64,000 nt of DNA from Saprospiraceae bacterium (GCA_016709995.1 JADJLQ010000001.1:2824001-2888000); one strand, 5' to 3'; positions 25,376 through 36,839 are shown, counted from the first letter of the stretch. Made by a program: numbers and translations. The notes: a model not told the origin generated them from the sequence alone.

Positions 25376-28009
25376 ATGAAATATTTATCGCTGGTCATTT
25401 TTTCGGTTATACTGTTTGGTGCATGTACCGGAAGTAAATTGGCCTCTAAGTCTGTAGTTCGGCCTGAAGAAGGCGATACTGCTGGTGTGGGTGACATCGA
25501 ATACAGGCAGCTCGATCCACTGGTAGTCACTCCCGAGGAGGAAGAGGAGACCATGATCACCAACGAACCTGTCATGCCTTACAGGTCTGCTTATACCCGC
25601 CGATGGGACTTAATTCATACTTCACTCCAATTGAAATTTGACTGGGAAAAGGAACATGTAATCGGCTTGGCCACCCTGAAACTGGTGCCTTTGTTTTATA
25701 CCACTGACACGGTGCAGTTGGATGCCAAAACTTTTGATTTTAATTCAATCACAGCATCCGGTAAAACATTAAATTATACGTATGATGGAAATATGGTAAC
25801 CATTCACCTTGGAAAAAAATATACGCGTACCGACACCTTGCTATTATCCATAGACTATACTGCCAAACCCTCTGAGAATACGACCAGAGGAAGCGCTGCC
25901 ATCACCGATGACAATGGACTCTATTTTATCGATCCACGCAGTACAGATCCTAAGCTGCCTACTCAATTATGGAGCCAGGGTGAAACAGAAAACAACAGTC
26001 ATTGGATGCCTACCATAGACAAACCGAACGAACGGATGACCATCGACATCACCTTGACGGTACCAGACAGCATGCTGACCTTGTCCAACGGGCTTATGAC
26101 AAAAACCAGTAAAAATACTGACCACACCCGCACAGACACCTGGGTGATGGACCAACCCATCGCGCCTTACCTGGTGATGATCGCTGCAGGACCTTTTGCC
26201 AGAGTCACCGATAAATGGAATGATATCCCCCTGGAATATTATGTAGACAAACCCTATGCCTCGTATGCCAAAGATATCTTCAATCATACCCCGGAGATGC
26301 TCAGCTTTTTTAGTGAAAAACTCGGCGTACAATATCCCTGGAAAAAATTTAGCCAGATCATCGTCAAAAAATATGTCAGTGGTGCAATGGAAAATACCAC
26401 TGCGGTGGTTTTTGGAGACTTTATCGAAAAGACCCGTCGTGAACTCATCGATGATCCTAATGATAAGATCGTAGCCCATGAGATGTTTCACCATTGGTTT
26501 GGTGATTATGTGACCTGCGAATCCTGGTCCAATCTCACCCTCAATGAAGGATTTGCCAACTATGCTGAATACCTATGGTCTGAATACAAATATGGCCGGT
26601 ACGAAGCTGATCGTCATCGCGAAGAAGAGCTGTCCGGTTATATTTCGTCGGTATCTTTTGGCCAGCCTCATAACCTGATTGATTTTAGATACACGGACAA
26701 AGAAAATATGTTTGATGCCCACAGCTATAACAAAGGGGGCTTGGTATTACACATGCTGCGCAGTTATCTGGGCGACGAAGCATTTTATGCCGGACTCCAT
26801 CATTATCTGGTCAGCAATGCTTATAAATCGGTCGAAGTACACCACCTCCGTCTCGCTTTTGAAGAAGTCACCGGAGAAGATCTCAATTGGTTTTTTAATC
26901 AATGGTATCTCGATGACGGTCACCCTAACCTTACTTACGCCTGGTCCTATGATCGCGACAATAAAAAAATAATCATCGACCTCAAACAAACTCAGGACAA
27001 GACATTTCCTAACCCATTCATCCTACCTATGGACCTTGACATTCACCATGCCGATGGGACTAAAGAACGAATCAGGATCACCATGGATCAACGCGAACAA
27101 CAAATTGACATCCCATGTGATGCAAACCCCCAGCTGGTAGTCCTTGATCCCAACAGGGTGATTCTAACCGAGTGGAATGAAGCTGAACTCACCTCCGATC
27201 AGTATAAATATCAATGGAGAAACTGCAATAATCTACAACTCAAACTCAATGCACTGTCAGCACTCACAGAAGACAAAGATTATCATACAGTCTGGGGCGA
27301 AGCTATTAAAGATCCATTTTGGTATATCCGGTTGCGGGCAATGGATTATACACCCAAACTCGACAAAACCGATGTAGAACAGTTGGTCAGGCTGACCTCC
27401 GAAGACCCTCACTCTCAAGTCAGAGCAGCAGCACTGCGGATATTGGGCGAAGCAGATTACAAATCGATCGAAACGATAGCAGATCAGCGCATCGCCAGTG
27501 ACAGTGCGTATTCGGTGATCTCACAAGCTATGCAGATTATGGGGCAGGTCAATCCTTCAAAAGCAAAATCACTGGCGATGTCCATGCAGAAAGAAAAAAA
27601 CGACCAGATACAGGAAGCTATCTCTGACATCATTACCACAGACAATGATCCTTCCAGCCTGGATTTCATAGAAAATAAACTGATAGAGAATCCCGCTCAG
27701 ACCCAAAACCTGATGGAGAAATATATCATGATGCTCAGCAATCAATCACCTGATGTAATCTTTGATAAAGCTGGTTTTTTATTCAAACAAGCGACGGTAG
27801 CAGATCTGGACAAAAACAATAAATTTTTGTACACCCGGGGGTTATTCGAATTAAAAGACCTTTTACTTACTGACATGGTCCATGAAAAAGATAGTGCTAC
27901 AAAATCAAGTCTTGAATCAAAAGTCAATATATTAAAATCCTGGATTCAGCAGATCAAAGAGAAAGAGACTGATATACAACTTAAAGATTTATTGAAGCAA
28001 TTTAATTGA
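25376..28009 (+). CDS. M1 family metallopeptidase, lipoprotein
   Basis: An 877-residue aminopeptidase of the M1 family, anchored as a lipoprotein (MKYLSLVIFSVILFGAC). The substrate-binding GAMENTTAVVF lies near residue 336 and the zinc site HEMFHHWFGD at about 368-377, with the third ligand Glu in LNEGFANYAEYLW some 20 residues on. The C-terminal third has HEAT-like repeats (DYKSIETIADQRIASDSAYS and similar), as in ERAP-like and some Bacteroidota M1 enzymes. It removes N-terminal amino acids from peptides in the periplasm or outer surface. It may share a transcript with the small membrane gene before it. Confidence 0.94.
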   Translation: MKYLSLVIFSVILFGACTGSKLASKSVVRPEEGDTAGVGDIEYRQLDPLVVTPEEEEETMITNEPVMPYRSAYTRRWDLIHTSLQLKFDWEKEHVIGLATLKLVPLFYTTDTVQLDAKTFDFNSITASGKTLNYTYDGNMVTIHLGKKYTRTDTLLLSIDYTAKPSENTTRGSAAITDDNGLYFIDPRSTDPKLPTQLWSQGETENNSHWMPTIDKPNERMTIDITLTVPDSMLTLSNGLMTKTSKNTDHTRTDTWVMDQPIAPYLVMIAAGPFARVTDKWNDIPLEYYVDKPYASYAKDIFNHTPEMLSFFSEKLGVQYPWKKFSQIIVKKYVSGAMENTTAVVFGDFIEKTRRELIDDPNDKIVAHEMFHHWFGDYVTCESWSNLTLNEGFANYAEYLWSEYKYGRYEADRHREEELSGYISSVSFGQPHNLIDFRYTDKENMFDAHSYNKGGLVLHMLRSYLGDEAFYAGLHHYLVSNAYKSVEVHHLRLAFEEVTGEDLNWFFNQWYLDDGHPNLTYAWSYDRDNKKIIIDLKQTQDKTFPNPFILPMDLDIHHADGTKERIRITMDQREQQIDIPCDANPQLVVLDPNRVILTEWNEAELTSDQYKYQWRNCNNLQLKLNALSALTEDKDYHTVWGEAIKDPFWYIRLRAMDYTPKLDKTDVEQLVRLTSEDPHSQVRAAALRILGEADYKSIETIADQRIASDSAYSVISQAMQIMGQVNPSKAKSLAMSMQKEKNDQIQEAISDIITTDNDPSSLDFIENKLIENPAQTQNLMEKYIMMLSNQSPDVIFDKAGFLFKQATVADLDKNNKFLYTRGLFELKDLLLTDMVHEKDSATKSSLESKVNILKSWIQQIKEKETDIQLKDLLKQFN

Positions 28010-28160
28010 GTTAGTTTATAGTCTGGTTTGACCAATTTATAACACCTGTTTATTTGGAATCCTTACATACAAGGACCCCACTTGATACTTGTGGGTAATC
28101 CAGGCTTTCGCATCCGGATTATTTGGCCTATATTTCTCCCGCAAATAATTCTTATTACTT

Positions 28161-31100
28161 ATGCTACAAAGACCTCTTCTAATTCTATTCTTGATCACGA
28201 TGATCCTACCAACATCCTGGTCTCAGAAAAAATCCAAATCAACGACTGCTTCCGTAACTGCTTCCGCAGTGCCTTCGGCACCTGCCAAACCTGCAGACGA
28301 TCTCAACGCCTATTTTAAGCCGGTCAAATGGCGCAGTATAGGCCCTTTTAGAGGAGGGAGATCTGTGGCCGCCTCCGGAGTGGTGGGGGATGTGACTGCC
28401 TACTATATGGGCACGACAGGAGGAGGGCTTTGGAAAACGGATGATATTGGTCTCACCTGGTCCAATATATCCGATGGATTTTTTAAGACCGGATCAGTAG
28501 GAGCCGTAGCAGTAGCCGAAAGTGATCCCAATGTGGTCTATGTAGGTATGGGCGAGCATCCTGTCAGAGGAGTAATGACCCACCACGGCGACGGAGTATA
28601 CAAATCCACCGATGCCGGCAAAACCTGGAAAAATATTGGTTTAGAACTTTCTCAGCATATTTCCCGGATAGTTATCCACCCAAAGGACCCCAATGTAGTC
28701 TATGTCGCTGCACAGGGAGCACTCTATAGTAAATCCTCGGAGCGGGGTATCTACCGCTCTACAGATGGCGGGACTACCTGGACCAAAGTATTGTATGTAG
28801 ATGATAAGACCGGAGCCGTAGAGTTGAGTATGGATATGAATAACCCGCGGATCCTCTATACCGCTATGTGGGAAGGTGGTCGCTTGCCATGGAAAGTCAT
28901 CAGTGGTGGACCGGGTAGCGGATTGTATAAAAGTACCGACGGAGGGGAGCATTGGGACAAAATGACGGAGGGACTGCCTAAAGAAATGGGTAAAATGGCG
29001 ATCTCCGTCTGCCGATCCAACTCCGAACGCGTGTATGCCCTGATCGAAAGTGACTCGGACAATGAGTTAGGAGGGCTATTTATGTCTTCCAATGCAGGTA
29101 AAAGCTGGAAAAGAATCACCAACGACCATCGCCTCTTACAACGTGCATGGTATTACATTGAATTATTTACTGATCCTGCGGATGAAAACACCATCTATGT
29201 TCTCAGCGCCTCTGCATTTAAGTCTATAGACGGAGGAAAATCATGGGATAGGATCACTGGTACTCATGGAGACTACCACAACCTCTGGATCAATCCACAA
29301 AATCCTAAAAACATGGTGATCTCCAATGATGGTGGCGCTGCCATCTCTTTCAACCAAGGTCAAACCTGGACCCCGCAGAGCAATATGCCTACTGCTCAAT
29401 TTTACCGCATCAATGTCGATAACCAATTTCCTTACCGGATCTATGGTGGACAACAAGATAATTCGTCGGTATCTATAGCGCATCGTGAACTCGGCAGTGG
29501 CGGCATCACCGGAGAAAGCTGGACTTCTTCAGCAGGTGGTGAAAGTGCCTTTTTAGCTTTTAATCCGGACGATCCGAGATATGTATTGGGGGGTAGCTAC
29601 CAGGGCACCATAGAAGTATTGGACAACAAAGCCAAAGCCAGCACCAATATCATGGCTGCACCTATACAATATCTCGGTATGGATGCCAAAGACATGCTAT
29701 ACCGTTTTAATTGGAATGCTCCGATCATCTGGTCTAAGCACGAACCCAATACCTATTACCATGGGGCTCAAAAATTATTAAAAACCACCGATATGGGGGT
29801 CACCTGGACAGAAGCGTCTCCAGACCTCACCAGGAATGAAAAAGACAAACAGGGTAAAGGCGGCGGTCCTTATACCAACGAAGCCGTAGGAGCAGAAAAC
29901 TATGGTACCCTGGCATATGTCATCGAATCACCCTCTGAAAAAGGAGTCATTTGGACCGGCAGCGATGACGGCCTGGTCTATGTGACCCGCGATGGAGGAG
30001 CCCGGTGGCTCAATGTGACTCCACCGGATCTCAAAGAATGCCTGATCAACTCTATTGAAGTGTCTCCTCATGACCCGGCGACGGCATATATAGCCACCAC
30101 CAGGTACAAGTTTAATGACCATACACCCGGCTTGTATAAAACCAAAGATTATGGCAAGACCTGGACCAGCATCAATAATGGTATCCCTTACGGTGCATTT
30201 ACCCGGGTAGTCAGAGAAGATGACCAACGCCGGGATCTTTTATTCGCTGGCACTGAGACTGGCATATACATCTCTATGAATGGGGGCATGAACTGGATGC
30301 CATTCAACCTCAATCTGCCTGTCACTCCTATCACCGATCTGCGGGTACATCAGGGTGACTTGATAGCAGCTACCTCAGGTCGTTCATTTTGGATTTTAGA
30401 CGATTTGGGCTTAATCAGACAATACCAACCTATAGATAACGCGATGACCTTATATCAACCAGAGGACACTTACCTGGTCAATGGATCCAGCGACCTGGAT
30501 CACACTTCTTCAGAGTTCAAGGGAAGTCAGAAATCAAGAGGAGTCAATCCTGCTACCGGTATCGTGCTCTATTATAATCTCCCCGAATTGGAAGCCTCAG
30601 AAGTATTGACCCTTGAAGTCGCCGATGCAAGTGGAAAATTAATCAGGTCATTCAGTTCTGTCGGAGATAGTACATTTTCGGAATGGGAGGGCGGTCCATC
30701 TGAAGAACCTACTTTGTCCAAGAAAAAAGGACTTAATAGATTTGTGTGGAACTTGCGCTTTCCTACGATCAAAGGAGTGGCTGGCGTTTATATCGAAAGC
30801 AATTTTGATGGTCACAAAGCACCTCCCGGCAAATATACTTTTACCCTGAAAAAAGGAAATCAAAGTATGGTCACAGCTGCCCGGATATTACCCAATCCGT
30901 TATATGCAACCAGCCCAAAGGATTATATGGAGTATGACGAACTGATGACTAAAATGGAAACTGAAGCCAGCAAAATGCACCAGATGGTCAATGATTTGAA
31001 TGATCAACGCATACGCCTGGAGTCAGTACTCCAATCCTTGCCTGCAGATTCAAAATATGACGACCTACGAAAAGAAGGCAATGAAACAATCAAAAAAATG

Positions 31101-31382
31101 AAACTCTGGGATGAAGATATGATCCAAAGGAAATCCAAAGCCTATGATGATGTCGAAAATTTTCCAAATAAGTTTACAGCCAACTATCTTTTTATGGTCA
31201 ATCAAACGGAGAGTGATATGCCTAAAGTCAATCAACCCTCCTTGGATAGGCTTAAAGTACTTACGGCAGAATGGAATACCCTTCAGTCTATGGCCAATGA
31301 AATCACCAATAAAAACCTACCTGATTTGAATCAGAAACTTTGGGAAGCCGGTATTGGTGCTATCGGTAAATCAAAGAAATAG
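28161..31382 (+). CDS. Exported BNR/sortilin-type beta-propeller protein (VPS10-like)
   Basis: A 1073-residue exported protein with a signal peptide ([16 protein letters not shown]). It carries many Asp-box/BNR repeats: [63 protein letters not shown] and others, forming two large propellers like sortilin (VPS10) domains. The C-terminal part contains a beta-sandwich segment ([16 protein letters not shown]) and a long helical region (about 930-1040). Homologues in Bacteroidota and Acidobacteria are annotated as glycosyl hydrolase-like, but no catalytic residues are evident, so binding or peptidase-accessory roles are possible. Confidence 0.9.
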   Translation: MLQRPLLILFLITMILPTSWSQKKSKSTTASVTASAVPSAPAKPADDLNAYFKPVKWRSIGPFRGGRSVAASGVVGDVTAYYMGTTGGGLWKTDDIGLTWSNISDGFFKTGSVGAVAVAESDPNVVYVGMGEHPVRGVMTHHGDGVYKSTDAGKTWKNIGLELSQHISRIVIHPKDPNVVYVAAQGALYSKSSERGIYRSTDGGTTWTKVLYVDDKTGAVELSMDMNNPRILYTAMWEGGRLPWKVISGGPGSGLYKSTDGGEHWDKMTEGLPKEMGKMAISVCRSNSERVYALIESDSDNELGGLFMSSNAGKSWKRITNDHRLLQRAWYYIELFTDPADENTIYVLSASAFKSIDGGKSWDRITGTHGDYHNLWINPQNPKNMVISNDGGAAISFNQGQTWTPQSNMPTAQFYRINVDNQFPYRIYGGQQDNSSVSIAHRELGSGGITGESWTSSAGGESAFLAFNPDDPRYVLGGSYQGTIEVLDNKAKASTNIMAAPIQYLGMDAKDMLYRFNWNAPIIWSKHEPNTYYHGAQKLLKTTDMGVTWTEASPDLTRNEKDKQGKGGGPYTNEAVGAENYGTLAYVIESPSEKGVIWTGSDDGLVYVTRDGGARWLNVTPPDLKECLINSIEVSPHDPATAYIATTRYKFNDHTPGLYKTKDYGKTWTSINNGIPYGAFTRVVREDDQRRDLLFAGTETGIYISMNGGMNWMPFNLNLPVTPITDLRVHQGDLIAATSGRSFWILDDLGLIRQYQPIDNAMTLYQPEDTYLVNGSSDLDHTSSEFKGSQKSRGVNPATGIVLYYNLPELEASEVLTLEVADASGKLIRSFSSVGDSTFSEWEGGPSEEPTLSKKKGLNRFVWNLRFPTIKGVAGVYIESNFDGHKAPPGKYTFTLKKGNQSMVTAARILPNPLYATSPKDYMEYDELMTKMETEASKMHQMVNDLNDQRIRLESVLQSLPADSKYDDLRKEGNETIKKMKLWDEDMIQRKSKAYDDVENFPNKFTANYLFMVNQTESDMPKVNQPSLDRLKVLTAEWNTLQSMANEITNKNLPDLNQKLWEAGIGAIGKSKK

Positions 31383-31577
31383 TGACTTTGAGTCAGTAAA
31401 AGTCTGAATGTTCAAATTGCCCCAAAAGTCTTTTTTAGGTTATATGTGCATTGATTTTTAACCTTTTTTGAACTAAAAATAATTTTCTTCAAAGAATCAG
31501 GTCTGTTAGAGAGTATTTTTCTAAGACATAGGTTATTTTCACTCCCCGATAAATAACCTACTTAAATCTTAGTCTTT

Positions 31578-32840
31578 ATGCAAGAAGTCACCGATGTCGC
31601 TGCCCAGCAAGCAGACCTGATACATAGTATTGATACTGTCTGGGTAGCTATTTGTGCGGCCTTTATATTTTTAATGGAAGGAGGATTTGCTTTATTAGAA
31701 GCAGGTTTTGTTCGTGCCAAGAATGCCATGAGTATCATCGCGAAGGTGATCGTGGATATCTGTTTTGGTGGTTTGGCATATTATATCGTTGGTTTTGGCA
31801 TAGCATATGGAGTGTCCAATGGTTGGTTTGCATTTGGTTTTGGGATTAGCGAGGGTGATTTAGGCCTTGGTCTCACGGTATCCAATAAACTGTTTTGGTT
31901 TTTACAATTAGGCTTTGCTTTGGCAGCCATATCCATCGTATCAGGTGCTGTGGCAGAGCGCATGAAAATCTGGTCTTATGCTCTATTTGTAATCATCTTC
32001 TGTGCGGTCATCTATCCTGTGATCTCCAATTGGGTATGGAACCCGCATGGCTGGTTATTTCTCAAAGGATTCAATGACTTTGCAGGTTCAGCGGCCGTAC
32101 ATGCTACTGGCGGCTTTGCTGCACTCGCAGCAGCCATCGTCGTAGGACCCAGGATTGGAAAATATAGCAAGGAATCAGGAGTGCTGGCCACTACGCCTAT
32201 ACCTGGTCACAACCTTCCTTTGGCTGCTGTTGGAGCTTTTATACTTTGGTTTGGATGGTTTGGATTTAACCCAGGCTCTACCTTAGGCGCTGTGGGAAAA
32301 TGGGATCTGATCGCGCATGTCGCTGCCAATACTTTTCTTGCTTCTGCAGCCGGTGGGGTGTCTACCATGATCTACACTTACTTTAGGTACGGCCAGATAG
32401 ACATTACGATGGTCATCAATGGGGTCCTGGCAGGTCTGGTAGCTATCACAGCAGGATGTAACCTGGTCAATCCATTATCCGCGATCCTGACAGGTTTGAT
32501 TGCCGGGATATTGGTCGATCTCGCAGTAGTATGGATAGACCGAAAAGGTATAGATGACCCGGTAGGAGCGATTGCTGTCCATGGCTGCAACGGCTTGTTT
32601 GGTACCCTGGCAGTAGGGCTATTCGCCACAGAAAAAGGATTATTCACTGGAGGAGGAAGCCAATTTTTTCTTACTCAGGCATTAGGCGTGGTGGTGATTT
32701 CGCTCTTTTCATTTGCTATTACTTTTGCCATCATGACCTTGTTTAAAAAGACCATCGGGTTGAGAGTATCACGCGAAGAAGAACTTTCTGGTATAGATGC
32801 AGGTTCATTTGGTGTAGAGTCTTATTCTACTTTTGAATAA
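31578..32840 (+). CDS. amt: Ammonium transporter
   Basis: A 420-residue Amt protein with eleven predicted helices. The N-terminal region VWVAICAAFIFLMEGGFALLEAGFVRAKNA, the pore segments around SAAVHATGGFAALAAAIV and the twin-His region (AIAVHGCNGLFGTLAVGLF) are diagnostic. It moves ammonium across the inner membrane and would be shut by a PII protein, whose gene follows 20 bases downstream. No N-terminal signal peptide is visible. It is preceded by a 195-base region without a strong consensus promoter. Confidence 0.96.
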   Translation: MQEVTDVAAQQADLIHSIDTVWVAICAAFIFLMEGGFALLEAGFVRAKNAMSIIAKVIVDICFGGLAYYIVGFGIAYGVSNGWFAFGFGISEGDLGLGLTVSNKLFWFLQLGFALAAISIVSGAVAERMKIWSYALFVIIFCAVIYPVISNWVWNPHGWLFLKGFNDFAGSAAVHATGGFAALAAAIVVGPRIGKYSKESGVLATTPIPGHNLPLAAVGAFILWFGWFGFNPGSTLGAVGKWDLIAHVAANTFLASAAGGVSTMIYTYFRYGQIDITMVINGVLAGLVAITAGCNLVNPLSAILTGLIAGILVDLAVVWIDRKGIDDPVGAIAVHGCNGLFGTLAVGLFATEKGLFTGGGSQFFLTQALGVVVISLFSFAITFAIMTLFKKTIGLRVSREEELSGIDAGSFGVESYSTFE

Positions 32841-32860
32841 TTTATTTAATTTGTCATTCT

Positions 32861-33202
32861 ATGAAAAAAATAGAAGCCATCATCAGACCATCCAAGCTAA
32901 AAGCTGTTCAAATAGGACTTAAAGAAGCAGATATACCTTGCCTTACGGTGGTTCCAGTCAAAGGAACAGGATTGCAAAAAAGTTATGCTGAGCACTATCG
33001 GGGTTCGGAGCAAACCATGATCCTTCAGACCAGGGTCATGATCATATGCGTAGTCAGTGATGAAAATCTTGAAAAATGCATCAATGTTTTTATGGAACAC
33101 GCCTCTTCAGGCCAGGTAGGTGATGGCAAGATTTTCATCTACGATGTTATGGATGCCATTCGGATTTCTACCCAGGTAAGAGGCAGCGCTGCAATCAAAT
33201 AA
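32861..33202 (+). CDS. glnK: P-II family nitrogen regulatory protein (GlnK type) with altered T-loop
   Basis: A 113-residue PII protein directly behind amt, the classical glnK position; PII proteins read ATP/ADP and 2-oxoglutarate and block Amt when ammonium is plentiful. The B-loop (SGQVGDGKIFIYDV) is kept. In the T-loop, residues line up as VKGTGLQKSYAEHYRGSEQ: Gln39 and Tyr46 are retained, but position 51, the usual uridylylation Tyr, is Gln, and Arg38 and Lys58 are Leu and Arg. It therefore cannot be uridylylated at Tyr51. It ends 9 bases from the convergent amidohydrolase gene. Confidence 0.93.
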   Translation: MKKIEAIIRPSKLKAVQIGLKEADIPCLTVVPVKGTGLQKSYAEHYRGSEQTMILQTRVMIICVVSDENLEKCINVFMEHASSGQVGDGKIFIYDVMDAIRISTQVRGSAAIK

Positions 33203-33210
33203 ATCCTAAA

Positions 33211-34413
33211 TCAGATCAGACGAGTTGCTCTGCTATCTGGTAAAAACATCGATTTATGTTCATCAAAGGGATAAACGTGTACTAATCCGGGTTTCTTGCC
33301 AATTTCGATTGAGCCCAGGCGATCTTCCATGCCAAGAGCCTCAGCCCCATTGATCGTACCCCATTTAATCAATTCATTGAATGGCACATAGGATTGATAT
33401 TTTTGAATCGTCTTTATCTCTTCGAGGATCGATAGTTGCCAATTAGATGCGAGGCTATCAGTGCCAATGCACATTTTGGTGGGAGTATCTAACCAATATT
33501 GATATTTTGGCATTCTGTTTTCAATGTACAGGTTGGCATTGGGGCAGGTCACCCAGTAGACATTTTTATTCCAGTCCTCGATAGCCTGGATATCTTCTGC
33601 AGTACTCATCGTATTGTGTACTAATAAAGTCCGTTGTGTCTCCGACATGGCCTTGATTGGCACGCTGGAGGCAAGCAATCCATGAGCATGATATTGGTCC
33701 AGGTTCAATCCGAAACTTAGAAAAAAAGACACTAATGATCCGGATTTGCTGGCAATAAATTGGTTTTCAGCTTCCGTCTCCTGGTGATGAATACTGGCAG
33801 TCCCTCCCGGGGCCTGGTGCGCTCGAATCAACCGAAACAATGGGTCAGATACGCTATAGGTAGCGTGTGGCACTATAGATTTATAATCACCCTTTTTACA
33901 ATGCAAGGCTTCAAAAATCTGGTTGGATTTTTCAAATTCTGCAGTTGCATTATCCGGTTGCATAAGATCAAAGGCTTCCACAAACGTATTGTACCGGAGA
34001 TCTGACCTACCTTTTTGCTCGAAGCTGTCTGAGACATTACTGATATCGCCTACTGCCACGATCCCTTGCCGATACATTTCATTATCTGCTTCTGCTATAT
34101 GGGCTGCAATATGGGCTGCCTCAGCACCCCTTCGCGTCACCACCTGCCTGATAAATTCAACCAAACCGGTGCCTGTAGGGATCATGCCACGCATATGCGA
34201 CAGCTCCAGGTGACAATGTGCATTGATAAATCCCGGGACTATAATACCCGGTAGCATTTGGACAGCAGCCTCACGCTCGATGTCGGCATATGGTCTGATA
34301 TCCAATATGGTTCCATCTTCTTCAGTAGAGATCACATGATCATATAAGGGGTCAGCACTGGATGCTGTGTAGATTAATTTGCTGTGGTAAAGGGGCATTG
34401 AGTTGTTAAGCAT
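33211..34413 (-). CDS. Amidohydrolase-superfamily protein (ATZ/TRZ-like deaminase)
   Basis: A 400-residue TIM-barrel amidohydrolase. It has the metal-binding PGFINAHCHLELSHM near residue 65, a His in HHQETEAEN, the later LLVHNTMST and the Asp in IGTDSLASNWQLS, as in the cytosine deaminase/S-adenosylhomocysteine deaminase/aminofutalosine deaminase group. In some Bacteroidota such proteins are proposed to act in the futalosine pathway to menaquinone, but substrate is not decided by sequence here and no mqn gene is adjacent. A second Met (34398) is also a possible start. It is cytoplasmic and convergent to glnK. Confidence 0.84.
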   Translation of the reverse strand: MLNNSMPLYHSKLIYTASSADPLYDHVISTEEDGTILDIRPYADIEREAAVQMLPGIIVPGFINAHCHLELSHMRGMIPTGTGLVEFIRQVVTRRGAEAAHIAAHIAEADNEMYRQGIVAVGDISNVSDSFEQKGRSDLRYNTFVEAFDLMQPDNATAEFEKSNQIFEALHCKKGDYKSIVPHATYSVSDPLFRLIRAHQAPGGTASIHHQETEAENQFIASKSGSLVSFFLSFGLNLDQYHAHGLLASSVPIKAMSETQRTLLVHNTMSTAEDIQAIEDWNKNVYWVTCPNANLYIENRMPKYQYWLDTPTKMCIGTDSLASNWQLSILEEIKTIQKYQSYVPFNELIKWGTINGAEALGMEDRLGSIEIGKKPGLVHVYPFDEHKSMFLPDSRATRLI

Positions 34414-34473
34414 TAATTAAAATAATCACAGATAAAATTAGTCATATCTCCAGGTTAACATACTTTTCAATAT

Positions 34474-34503
34474 AAAAAAAGAGCTCATAATAAATACAAG
34501 CTC
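34474..34503 (-). terminator. Rho-independent-type terminator after trpB2
   Basis: On the minus strand GAGCT (34503-34499) pairs with AGCTC (34485-34481 region) across a 13-base loop and is followed by seven T residues. It lies about 30 bases past the stop of the tryptophan synthase beta-like gene, in the right orientation. Confidence 0.6.
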
Positions 34504-34531
34504 CTTAATCATTTGTAGTATTTAAAGTCTG

Positions 34532-35884
34532 TTAAGCTGGTATCAATTTACTCGTCAAATCTGCAATTTCTGCTTCACTCAGTACATGATCTTGCAGTTT
34601 GCCAGCAAAATAATCAGCATAAGCCTGCATGTCAAAATGACCATGTCCACACAGATTAAATAGAATGGTTTTTTTAGTTCCTTCTTCTCTCGCTTTAATG
34701 GCTTCCTGAAAAACCGTGGCGATTGCATGAGTAGCTTCTGGCGCAGGGATGATACCTTCTGCCCGAGCAAACTTTACGCCGGCATCGAAACACTCCAGCT
34801 GTGCATGTGCTCTGGCCTCGATAAGCTTGTCTCTTAATAGTTGGGAGACGATGACACCGGCACCATGATATCTCAGCCCTCCGGCATGGATGGATGCTGG
34901 TACAAACTCATGTCCCAGTGTATACATAGGCAACAATGGTGTCATACCTATAGAATCTCCAAAATCATAACTAAATACGCCTCGGGTTAGTTTTGGGCAG
35001 GAGAGTGGTTCACTGGCGATCGCACGGATCGACTTGCCTTCCTCCAGGTTTAATCTCAAAAACGGAAAAGTCAATCCGGCAAAATTAGAGCCGCCGCCAA
35101 AAGGGGCTACAATGATATCTGGCATTTCACCGGCTTTCTCCATTTGAAGCATGGCCTCCTGGCCCACGACGGTCTGGTGCAACAATACATGATTAAGCAC
35201 GCTGCCCAAGGCATACTTCGTATCAGCATCGGGAGCAGCTCTTTCGATCGCTTCAGATATAGCTATCCCCAGACTCCCTGGGGAGTTGGGGTCACCCGCC
35301 AATATCTTCCTGCCCGACGCTGTATGATCTGTTGGGGATGCATGGACTTTAGCCCCAAAAGTCTCCATCATGACCCTTCGATAAGGTTTTTGATCATAAC
35401 TTACTTTGACCATATAAACTTCGCATTCGATACCAAACATATTGCAGGCAAAAGCCAGAGCACTGCCCCATTGTCCAGCGCCGGTCTCTGTCACGATCCG
35501 TTTTACCCCTTGTTGTTTATTGTAATAGGCTTGGGGGATAGCTGTATTGGGTTTGTGAGAACCGCTTGGGCTTACCCCTTCGTATTTGTAATAGATATGA
35601 GCTGGAGTGTCAAGTAAAGCTTCGAGACCGTATGCCCTATACATTGGCGTAGGTCGATAGATTTTATAGGCTTCCCGTACTGCATCAGGGATCTCAATAT
35701 ATTTTTCACCAGATACTTCTTGCAGGATGAGCTCCATCGGGAATAAGGGGGCGAGCATCTCTGGTCCTATCGGTTCTTTGGTGCCGGGATGCAGCGGTGG
35801 CAGCGGTTTGTTGGTCATACTGGCCACGATATTGTACCAATGCGTGGGAATCTCATTTTCGGTGAGCAAGATTTTCTTTTCCAT
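34532..35884 (-). CDS. Tryptophan synthase beta-chain-like protein, TrpB2 type
   Basis: A 450-residue PLP enzyme of the TrpB2 subgroup, longer at the N-terminus than TrpB1. The PLP lysine is in [17 protein letters not shown], the segment [19 protein letters not shown] and the phosphate-binding glycine-rich loop ([13 protein letters not shown]) are in place. TrpB2 proteins turn indole and serine into tryptophan, or serve as stand-alone rescue enzymes; they do not pair well with TrpA. No trpA or other trp gene is nearby, which fits an orphan TrpB2. A likely terminator follows. Confidence 0.93.
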   Translation of the reverse strand: MEKKILLTENEIPTHWYNIVASMTNKPLPPLHPGTKEPIGPEMLAPLFPMELILQEVSGEKYIEIPDAVREAYKIYRPTPMYRAYGLEALLDTPAHIYYKYEGVSPSGSHKPNTAIPQAYYNKQQGVKRIVTETGAGQWGSALAFACNMFGIECEVYMVKVSYDQKPYRRVMMETFGAKVHASPTDHTASGRKILAGDPNSPGSLGIAISEAIERAAPDADTKYALGSVLNHVLLHQTVVGQEAMLQMEKAGEMPDIIVAPFGGGSNFAGLTFPFLRLNLEEGKSIRAIASEPLSCPKLTRGVFSYDFGDSIGMTPLLPMYTLGHEFVPASIHAGGLRYHGAGVIVSQLLRDKLIEARAHAQLECFDAGVKFARAEGIIPAPEATHAIATVFQEAIKAREEGTKKTILFNLCGHGHFDMQAYADYFAGKLQDHVLSEAEIADLTSKLIPA

Positions 35885-36008
35885 TATTTGTAGGTTTTTT
35901 ATTGAGAGGTAATATAAAAAGATTTGTCTTAATTTTTTTGGGGGAGGTTGGCAAATTGTTTAGAACAACCGAACAACTATAAAATTGATTTCATTAAAAA
36001 AACAATAT

Positions 36009-36839
36009 TCATTCTTTGACCCAACCATTGTCGATCATCCAATCAGTCAATCGATCCGGCCAGCTGTGCAGGGTACGCAGCTTGCTACGTAAACCCATAT
36101 TGAAAGCATGAGATCCCTGTGCATAGATATGGGCCTCGATGGGTCGCTTGGCTTTTCGATACTTACTGAGCAGGTCCACCACCGGCTGAGAACAGCAAGG
36201 ATCGTCATTGGCGACTAACATAAAGGTAGCAGGAGCATTATCCGGTACAGTCTCAGGAATACCATATGGCCCCGGATAGATCAAAATCTGAAAATTTGGT
36301 CTACTATCTGCCAAATCTATTGAATCCATGGAGCCCAGGATACTGCCACCTGAATATGCCACCATAGCGGCGACCTCCCCACCGGCCGAAAATCCCATCA
36401 CCCCGATTTTGTCTTGCATGAGATGCCACTCAGCAGCCTTGCTTCTGATCATACGCATAGCCCTATTGATATCCTGGCGAGGATGTACATCCAATAAATA
36501 AGGCGAGTTTTCTTCCCTGGCCAGTCGATATTTTAATACAAAACCAGTCACGCCGATGCTATTAAAATACGCTGCCGCATCCTTGCCTTCGGGATTAAAC
36601 ACCAACTCCCTATGTCCACCCCCGGGACAGATCAATACTGCTGTACCATTGGCCGTGCCGGTGGCTGGCTGATACACCGTGATAGAAGGATTGTGAATAT
36701 TTTTTACCCACCAATCTTTGGCTTGTTCTGGCTCATCCTTCCGGGCTTCAAATCCCGGAGCACCATTGGGCCAGAGATGAATTTGTGTTTGAGCGACACT
36801 TTGAATGTAGCAGATTAATAACAGGACCGTATATTTCAT
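36009..36839 (-). CDS. Exported alpha/beta hydrolase, carbohydrate-esterase-like
   Basis: A 276-residue exported hydrolase with a short signal peptide (MKYTVLLLICYIQSVAQ). The motifs are LICPGGGHRELVF (oxyanion), GFSAGGEVAAM (nucleophile Ser), VANDDPCC (acid) and QGSHAFNMG (His), with the WPNGAPG block near the start. This set is common to BD-FAE/acetyl-esterase-type proteins that deacetylate plant polysaccharides. The 124 bases between it and trpB2 hold no gene, and no carbohydrate operon surrounds it, so the natural substrate is uncertain. Confidence 0.85.
   Translation of the reverse strand: MKYTVLLLICYIQSVAQTQIHLWPNGAPGFEARKDEPEQAKDWWVKNIHNPSITVYQPATGTANGTAVLICPGGGHRELVFNPEGKDAAAYFNSIGVTGFVLKYRLAREENSPYLLDVHPRQDINRAMRMIRSKAAEWHLMQDKIGVMGFSAGGEVAAMVAYSGGSILGSMDSIDLADSRPNFQILIYPGPYGIPETVPDNAPATFMLVANDDPCCSQPVVDLLSKYRKAKRPIEAHIYAQGSHAFNMGLRSKLRTLHSWPDRLTDWMIDNGWVKE

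Noticed and set aside
25967..26494. Minus-strand open frame in the M1 peptidase gene
   Set aside because: Antisense to catalytic domain coding sequence; no independent support.
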